Part shown: in pieces, positions 52,909 through 64,000 of the stretch | Position numbering within the stretch: the stretch's first letter is position 1 | Layout of the letters: each line of letters opens with the position of its first letter | NCBI GenBank assembly: GCA_035771165.1 | Contig: JAWNZC010000349.1 | Span: 496,001 to 560,000, forward strand | DNA from: Paragorgia papillata | Taxonomy: Eukaryota > Cnidaria > Anthozoa > Scleralcyonacea > Coralliidae | Direction: 5' to 3' | DNA length: 64,000 bases | Notes under the pieces: model-generated | Databases searched by the model: none | What the model was told of the DNA's origin: nothing | The model's input: the letters and a program-made list of their open reading frames with translations, nothing else | Made by a program: the position numbers and the translations under genes

Positions 52909-53223
52909 CACAGAATAGAAATACGACCAGAAGTCCAACTCGCGTCGGAACCTTTGAAGTTTCTATCCTCGCGCATGTCTCCTCGCGCATCTTGATTCCT
53001 CGCCATCCTACGCCAACCTACGCAATCCTGGCAAGTTCCCCCGGCAGTTTGGACCTTCAAAAGAAGGTTAAAACTGCCGGGGGAACTTGCCAGGATTGCG
53101 TAGGATGGCGTAGGACATTGTGTAGGATGGCGTCCGATGGCGTAAAATATCGCACATGCGCATTAAAGAAATGCGGACAAGTTGTCATGCGAGTTGGACT
53201 TCTGGTCGTATTTCTATTCTGTG
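52909..53223. mobile_element. foldback MITE with 7-bp duplication
   Basis: Begins CACAGAATAGAAATACGACC and ends with its inverse, flanked by TCAATAG on both sides (52,902-52,908 and 53,224-53,230). The centre has a near-perfect inner pair AAACTGCCGGGGGAACTTGC. Confidence 0.8.
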
Positions 53224-53641
53224 TCAATAGTGTGACCTCGAGCGTGTGACATAGACTCATCGTTTTCAATGTTGTTGCTCTTGTTGTCATCGCTTTCGGA
53301 ATCCTAAAACTCACTGCCAGATTGCTAATCGTCCTACTCATACATAATTTAGTCCTCAGGTTATTGAATTCACAAAATTTTTGCGGTTTTCTTTCATTGT
53401 TTAGTTGCAAACAACTTGTCACTGCCAAAATCCGTAATCGACCAGTCGAAAATTATCGACCGGCACGTGACGCGTCTCAGCCAATGAGAACACACGCTTT
53501 CAACGGAAGTAACTTGTGCCATATAATTACAGTTATTCACCGAAGTGGAGGTGAATAGTGGTGGATATTCGCCGAGCCGCGAAGCGTCGAGGTGAATAAT
53601 TTATATCTACACTATTCACCGACACTGAGGTGAATAATTGT

Positions 53642-54024
53642 TTTAGCATATACCTCATAAATGAAATAACAAGTTTAACATTCTTATATTTTTCGGTACA
53701 AGCTGTGTCAATAGACACGGCCTCTAGCAACTTGGCGTACTAGATATTTGTCGACAAAACAGTTTTTAAAACTTTTGAATATACTAATGGCTAGAAAATT
53801 GTAAAGAAACATACCTGTGGACACTCTTTTACTTAATTTTGTTGACTTTTCTCGTTATTCTACTACATCAGCCTTGTTTATCAACAGGGTATTCTGCTTC
53901 GGTAAACAAAGCAAAACTGGCCGTCATTTTGTTTTGCCCGCAGGTGAATAGTGCAGGATCCCGAGCTAGAGGAACCAATCAGATTGCGTAAAAAGCACTA
54001 TTCACCTGCGAGGTATATGCTAAA
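53642..54024. mobile_element. MITE with TTTAGCATATACCTC ends
   Basis: Perfect 15-bp inverted ends. Just outside and inside are repeated TATTCACC / GGTGAATA words (53,525-53,640 and 53,940-54,006), so it may belong to a larger composite. Confidence 0.65.
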
Positions 54025-54114
54025 GTCAGATATCTTTTTACGGCATAACGTCTAGCGTTGCTATAGCAGTGTAGACGCAAAAAACTCGGGGGTTACACAC
54101 TGCATAACTGCATG

Positions 54115-54660
54115 TTAATATATAAACTGCAAGAACAAAACGACGACAACAATTTCAAAAGCAATCGGATTACTCAGAAGAGTCAAAAACGTTATCAGCA
54201 TTGAAAGTCTAAAACGTTTATACCAGGCATTAGTCATTACCACATTTTGACTATTGCTCCATAGTTTGGGATAACTGCTCAAACAATTTAGAAGACCGAA
54301 TACAAAAACTTCAAAATAAAGCCGGTCGTGTAATAACAAGCGATAGCTATTATGTGTCAAATAGCCGAACAAAACTCGGGTGGAAAGATTTACGTACAAA
54401 CAAGAAGAGACGAACAAACGACACATCTTGTCAATTAAAAAAATAGTAGCTGGAAAGTCAAAGTTAGGTAATTTATCGAACTTGTTCTCCATAATTAACC
54501 GAGACTGTTATGACTTAAGAAGTAATAATTGTATGCTTTTGTTACCAAAACCTAACACAAATGCCATGAAAAGAAGTTTCGGTTACAAAGCTTCCGTGAT
54601 CTGGAATGCCTTACCTAATGAGGAAAAGACTTACGAGAATAGCGAATAATGATTGTTTTT
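54115..54660 (+). pseudogene. 3' end of a non-LTR retrotransposon (CR1/L2-like)
   Basis: Frames give LYQALVIT, FDYCSIVWDN and, after a shift, CYDLRSNNCMLLLPKP followed by SFGYKASVIWNALP. This is the usual C-terminal tail of CR1/L2/jockey-type RT proteins (FDYC-VW, LR, SF-Y-A--WN-LP). The 5' part is absent, as expected for a truncated LINE insertion. Confidence 0.75.
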
Positions 54661-55025
54661 CTCATAAAACTTTTTTATATAATCACATTTTTAACTGCAA
54701 ATATAATTTTTAGTAAACATTACTGTATAGTTTAGGTCGTCTTTAATATTTGGCCAGTAATTTACTATACATATAGCTATATAATATACTATAGCCATTT
54801 ATAAAATAACATTTTGAAAACAAGCGCGGCGATTGGTTGAAAGCCGTGTTTCTATAACTTTATGCTATGCTTTATGGAAACACGGCAATTCAATACGCCA
54901 TCATTACGGTGTAGAATACGCCATCCAGTACGCCATCATACGCCATTATGAAGAGTAAGGAGAATTTACGCTTTGATGCAGTGATTATTTTTACGTTCTA
55001 TACCTACTTTCGACAGGTTATTTTA
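54661..55025. other. interval with TACGCCAT words, no gene
   Basis: Contains a small inverted pair AAGCCGTGTTTCTATAAC / AAACACGGC at 54,841-54,890. Confidence 0.4.
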
Positions 55026-55222
55026 TAAAGGAAATAGAAAACATTTTTTCCGTGTTCCCATACAGTTATAGAAACACTTGTGGAAGTTTGGGAGAACTCG
55101 AAATAACGTGGAAACACTCGCCCTGCGGGCTCGTGTTCCCACTACAATTTCTCGTTCTCCCAAACTTCCACTCGTGTTTCTATAACTCCATGGAAACACA
55201 GAAAATGGTTTCTATTTCTTAA
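55026..55222. mobile_element. foldback MITE
   Basis: Arms with AGTTATAGAAACAC and GAAGTTTGGGAGAACTCG in inverted order around a CTCGCCCTGCGGGCTCG centre. Confidence 0.7.
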
Positions 55223-56650
55223 ATAATACACTGACCAGCTAGGAAGTAGAAGAGACATGTAACGGAAAACTGGAAAAACTATCTAGAAGCTATGTTATTG
55301 ATATCAAACAAGTTCTAGCTCGCGCCAGATGTTTCCAGTCGACCAGTCTTAATTCTATTTTCAGATATGATTAATCGTCTTAAACTTTGAGGGTACTTGA
55401 TCGGACGTCGAGTGCATAAAGACTACTTCAGTGTTGTCAGGTTTTTAATAAAAATTTTACCACTTCGGCACTTTCAATTGTCGCAACTGCCTTTTGGACA
55501 CTTTTCAGACCAATCATCACGGTTTAATGACGCATAAATGTGTTTTAAATACGTTTTTCAGAAACGCTCTGCGTCAGAACAAAGAGAAAATTAAATCTTT
55601 TATTAATTCTTGTTTTATATAATCTCGCAGCATACCTGGATGTGCCATTTTCCCGGAATGAAAAGTGCGGGAATCTGAAAAATAGAATAGTTTCTAAAAA
55701 AATTACTAGTTTTTGGCAAATTCGATTTATTTGTAGTTTTTAAAGATATATGTAAATGTTAATTTATGCAAAGCTGCATGGTCACTAAAAATAACCCATA
55801 CCCCAGAATATGGCAAAAGTGGAAACAAACAGAAGGCCCACGTTACAATTGGAATGAAATGTTTAACGCAAAAATACTGAACATTAAAAACTCATTCATA
55901 TTATGTGTTATATTATGTGTTATCATAATGTGACAGAAAGAGTAGTTCATATCACAGCAAAGTTAATCTGAGTTGATCATACGAATTGAAAGATGTTTTG
56001 TGGGTGGGGTGAAATAACACAAACATTTTCTTTAAATTCTTCTTGATCTCGCATTTCCTTTTTTTGGCGTGCATTAATGGAAGTGGGCAGAAGATGACAG
56101 GTGTATATTGCTCAAACAAACTTTGTTTTCTTTTTTGCACTATATATTTAGTATTTGAGTGGGGAAAGGATAACCCGATGGCCAAATTTGGTTAGACACT
56201 TCACACTTGCTTTAATTCTTTTTTAAATCACCTTTTCAATGCGAATTTTGTGGGAAACAAACGGTTTTGTACTCAACATCCACTTTGTACAGGTTTTACA
56301 ATTACTTTCACAACATTGAATGAAAGCGGAATTTGGGCGGGAAATGCTGGTAGAATGAAAAGTTGAAACAGGGAAATATACGAAAGCATGTGGGTGTCTG
56401 TTCACGTTTGAACATGATTGTAGCACTAAAAATGTAACTGAAGATAAAACGTCAGTATGAGAACTGAAAAAGGCCGTACACAACTAAAAAAATATCATTC
56501 TATATATATATATGGGCTTCTCGGTTTCGTCATTTACACTATGCGTCTGTGTCTATAATATTTGTATTTAACAACATTTGCATTAATAAGTCACGCAAAT
56601 CTTTGTGGATAATTTTTGGGTGACGGAAAGTGCGGTTTTCTGGAGGTAAG
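55223..56650. other. AT-rich interval, nothing recognised
   Basis: No supported gene or RNA. Confidence 0.4.
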
Positions 56651-56654
56651 GGCC

Positions 56655-56830
56655 CCCAGAAAAAGCTGGAGAAGCGAAAGTCAGAGTGAGAGTAAGGGCC
56701 CTCACTGTTATGGACCTTGCTCTCATGTCCCAGCCGGGCTTCCCCGTGGTGAAGTGACCGAGAGAAGCGAAGATCAGGGTGAAGGTAAGGGCCCTCACCG
56801 TTATGGACCTTGCTCTCCGTCGCCGGTGTG
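56655..56830. repeat. GC-rich tandem duplication
   Basis: Two ~105-bp units containing GTAAGGGCCCTCAC and GTTATGGACCTTGCTCTC, markedly richer in GC than the surroundings. Open on both strands, but no protein family recognised. Confidence 0.7.
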
Positions 56831-56889
56831 TGCTTCACCGTGGGCGAAGTGTGGCCGAGGGGACACCACTTTCCGCCCCGATTTCTTTA

Positions 56890-57720
56890 TTAATAGAATT
56901 TTAAAATATATATATACAATTTTGGGTTTGTTCTTTACCTAGCTTTTCGTATTACACAAAAACTAAATGATATTTCAACCATAAACTATATTACAAATTG
57001 AAGTTCTTTAACAACAACTCTAAATGTTCCGTATTTATTCTCAAAGGGTGCGGTGGGTGGGGTAATTCGACTAGATGTTTTGAGGAAGGCGATCAAAACC
57101 AGAGTGAGCTATCTTGTTTTTTGACATGCTTTAGTGCTTATAAGCTTGGGATGTCCGGTTTGATTAAATCGTATTAGATAACTTGTGCTTGCGCTTCTTT
57201 TTTAATACCTTGTTTTTGCCAAATTGCTAAGAGCAATAAAAGTGACATAACGCAGAAAATGTCATAACTGCGCTATTGCGTGAGAGTATTAAGATGTAGC
57301 TTCTCATTAATCCCAATTTATCTAGTTAATATAAATTGGCGCTATAACATATACTTGGTTGAATGTTTAGAATACAACCACTTAATTCAACATCTTGCAG
57401 ACGTTCTGTACAGTATCCGTATACCATCTGGGTGAATTGACTGTCGTTTAGAAATTAAAGGTTATAGGTTTCACAGGTTTCTTTTCTCAGAACTCGAAAC
57501 ATTTCTCTACCACTATACTTATTAGCATAGTTGTTAAACAATCGCAACAATAGCCGGCGTGTAGTCATTAATCATGCAGTGATGCCTATAATGTTAACCT
57601 ATTGACGTCTTGCTGTTCTCTAAGGTTTTTAGGTTTTAAGTGATCCGTCTTTAAGTGCGTGGAATATTTAAATAGCAGCTGCAACCTTCTTGAAACCCAC
57701 ATCAAGTGTGAAACTACTAG
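56890..57720. other. AT-rich interval upstream of the cytokine gene
   Basis: Nothing recognised. Confidence 0.4.
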
Positions 57721-57722
57721 GG

Positions 57723-57730
57723 TATAAAAG
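57723..57730 (+). promoter_or_regulatory. TATA box of the IL-17-like gene
   Basis: TATAAAAG lies 114 bp before the start codon, leaving room for a short 5' untranslated region. Confidence 0.5.
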
Positions 57731-57843
57731 ATCATGCACCTTGATGAAAAATATCATGCACATAGTGGTGTTCCTTCATTCACTATTACACAGTCGATTC
57801 CGTTGATGCAAAAGGTCGAAACTTCATTTCTCCGATTCTAAGA

Positions 57844-62792
<4,949 letters not shown>

Positions 62793-62896
62793 TATGGCTG
62801 ATGGCCGCTGAACATGAAATCAGTGATAGATATGCCAATATAGTAATTTAAAATCACGTTACAAGTGTATAAAGATGTTACGTATAACAAGAAAGA

Positions 62897-62903
62897 TGTA
62901 ATA
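62897..62903 (+). terminator. polyadenylation signal of the IL-17-like gene
   Basis: AATAAA about 105 bases after the stop codon. Confidence 0.5.
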
Positions 62904-62948
62904 AACATGTACTTATTTCTCATTGCATCCAATGTGTTCTTTTATTTT

Positions 62949-62949
62949 C

Positions 62950-63019
<70 letters not shown>
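62949..63019. repeat. (AAT)n microsatellite
   Basis: About 23 AAT units without interruption. Confidence 0.95.
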
Positions 63020-63022
<3 letters not shown>

Positions 63023-63384
63023 GGATGCCCGCTAGGTGTCAACTCGAGCTACTTAATAGTGGGCACTGGTACAGGCTGGTATGGGAAGATTATGCTATGC
63101 AAATAATCCAATACGCCATGATTCTAACCTGTGTGCTAACAAATGCTATTAGGATAGTTGTCAAGAAAAATTTGAATTTGTTCAACATAATTTTTAAGGT
63201 GGGAATTCTGTGCACACGAAAAATGTATCAATCATTTCCTGTAAACATTATGCAACTATTCACCCTTTACCAGGCAAGATTACCAGAAGGTCTCCACTTG
63301 ACAAATAAAATCATGTGCCATTAGACAGAGTAAAAGTAAGAAGTTGCTAAATGGCAACCATGCCAAGAACAAAACTAACATTAG
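63020..63384. other. interval without recognised gene
   Basis: An open frame that begins in the (AAT)n tract runs through here but shows no motif. Confidence 0.4.
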
Positions 63385-63860
63385 TACAAGCGTACAATGA
63401 AATGGTGGCCATACTGGTGTACCAAAACAATGAAATGGTGGCTATCCTGATGTACATGCCCCAAAACATTGAAATGGTAGCCATAGAACCAAAACAATGA
63501 AATGCATGGTGGCCATGCATACTGGTGTATCAAAACAATGAAATAGTGGCCAATCAGCCATATTAGTGTACCAAAACAATGAAATGGTGGCTATATACTG
63601 GTGAACCAAAACAATGAAATGGTGGCCATACTGGTGTACCAAAACAATGAAATAGTGGCCAGTTGGCCATACTGGTGTACCAAAACAATGAAATGGTGGC
63701 CATATTGGTGTGCCAAAACATTGAAATGGTGGCCATACTGGTGTACCAAAACAATGAAATGGTGGCCATATTGGTGTACCAAAACCATGAAATGCCAGCC
63801 ATACTGGTGTACCAAAACATTGAAATGGTCGGGCCATATTGGTGTATACCCAAACAATAA
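63385..63860. repeat. 33-bp minisatellite
   Basis: About 13 units of CAAAACAATGAAATGGTGGCC plus ATACTGGTGTAC, with small indels. The unit is a multiple of three, so several frames stay open on both strands. They are not treated as genes. Confidence 0.95.
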
Positions 63861-64000
63861 TACACACTTGATGAAAGTAATGTATAAACTCTTTAATAAC
63901 TTCGACTTTTAGTGCAAGACAGAAGGAACTCAAGGGGCACCAAAGATCAACTGTTAATTGACAAGATGGTTATCATGAATTGTAAAAGGAGAAAAAACGG

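Noticed and set aside
63385..63933. Several open frames on both strands (e.g. 63,442-63,933)
   Set aside because: The 33-bp minisatellite unit is a multiple of three, which keeps frames open artificially.

Overview
The window looks like a piece of an invertebrate animal genome, most likely a cnidarian and probably an anthozoan. It is AT-rich, its genes are spliced, and it is crowded with foldback MITEs, 5S-derived SINE-like pieces, non-LTR fragments and minisatellites. No host rRNA or tRNA gene was seen, and the taxon is an inference.

Flank 1-25.4 kb: mostly repeats and anonymous AT-rich DNA. It includes a broken non-LTR retrotransposon (4.4-5.8 kb) split by a hAT MITE with a perfect 8-bp target duplication, two abutting MITEs (12.2-12.6 kb), a hAT transposase remnant (15.8-16.2 kb) and a four-exon gene for the RPA14/RPA3 subunit of replication protein A (19.76-21.78 kb). 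RPA3 diverges from an unidentified three-exon minus-strand gene across about 340 bp that contains an E2F-type site.

Centre 25,434-50,033: a complete-length 24.6-kb Polinton/Maverick, an endogenous virus-like DNA element. It has 450/453-bp terminal inverted repeats that look identical apart from a 3-bp tip difference, and an exact 6-bp target duplication (GATGTT). It sits inside a 19-bp minisatellite. It carries a retroviral-type integrase, protein-primed family-B DNA polymerase, A32-type packaging ATPase, double-jelly-roll major capsid protein, penton-like protein, several small membrane proteins, a LamG/ConA-like protein, PriCT-2-like proteins, a TFIIB-type zinc-ribbon protein and a NUMOD1-like protein. 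No maturation protease was recognised. Several genes are broken: the penton gene by a 5.3-kb nested transposon, the ATPase by a frameshift, the polymerase at both ends, and one structural-region gene by an in-frame stop.

The most interesting signal is the regulatory layout of the Polinton. Genes near its two ends (replication type) start just after a TATAATAAAAGRGA-like box. Genes in the middle (virion type) start at AATAAATG or AATAAAATG, much like a poxvirus late start. Perfect AT-rich hairpins sit 9-50 nt after stop codons, recalling the hairpin rule of mimivirus transcripts. Together with a zinc-ribbon transcription-factor-like gene this suggests a virus-style early/late transcription programme in a Polinton.

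Flank 50-64 kb: the rest of the 19-bp minisatellite, more foldback elements, a non-LTR 3' fragment, and a four-exon gene for a secreted IL-17-like cytokine (57.84-62.79 kb). Its third intron holds an 885-bp TC / 12-bp CG-rich array and two decayed copies of exon 3. The window ends in (AAT)n and a 33-bp minisatellite.
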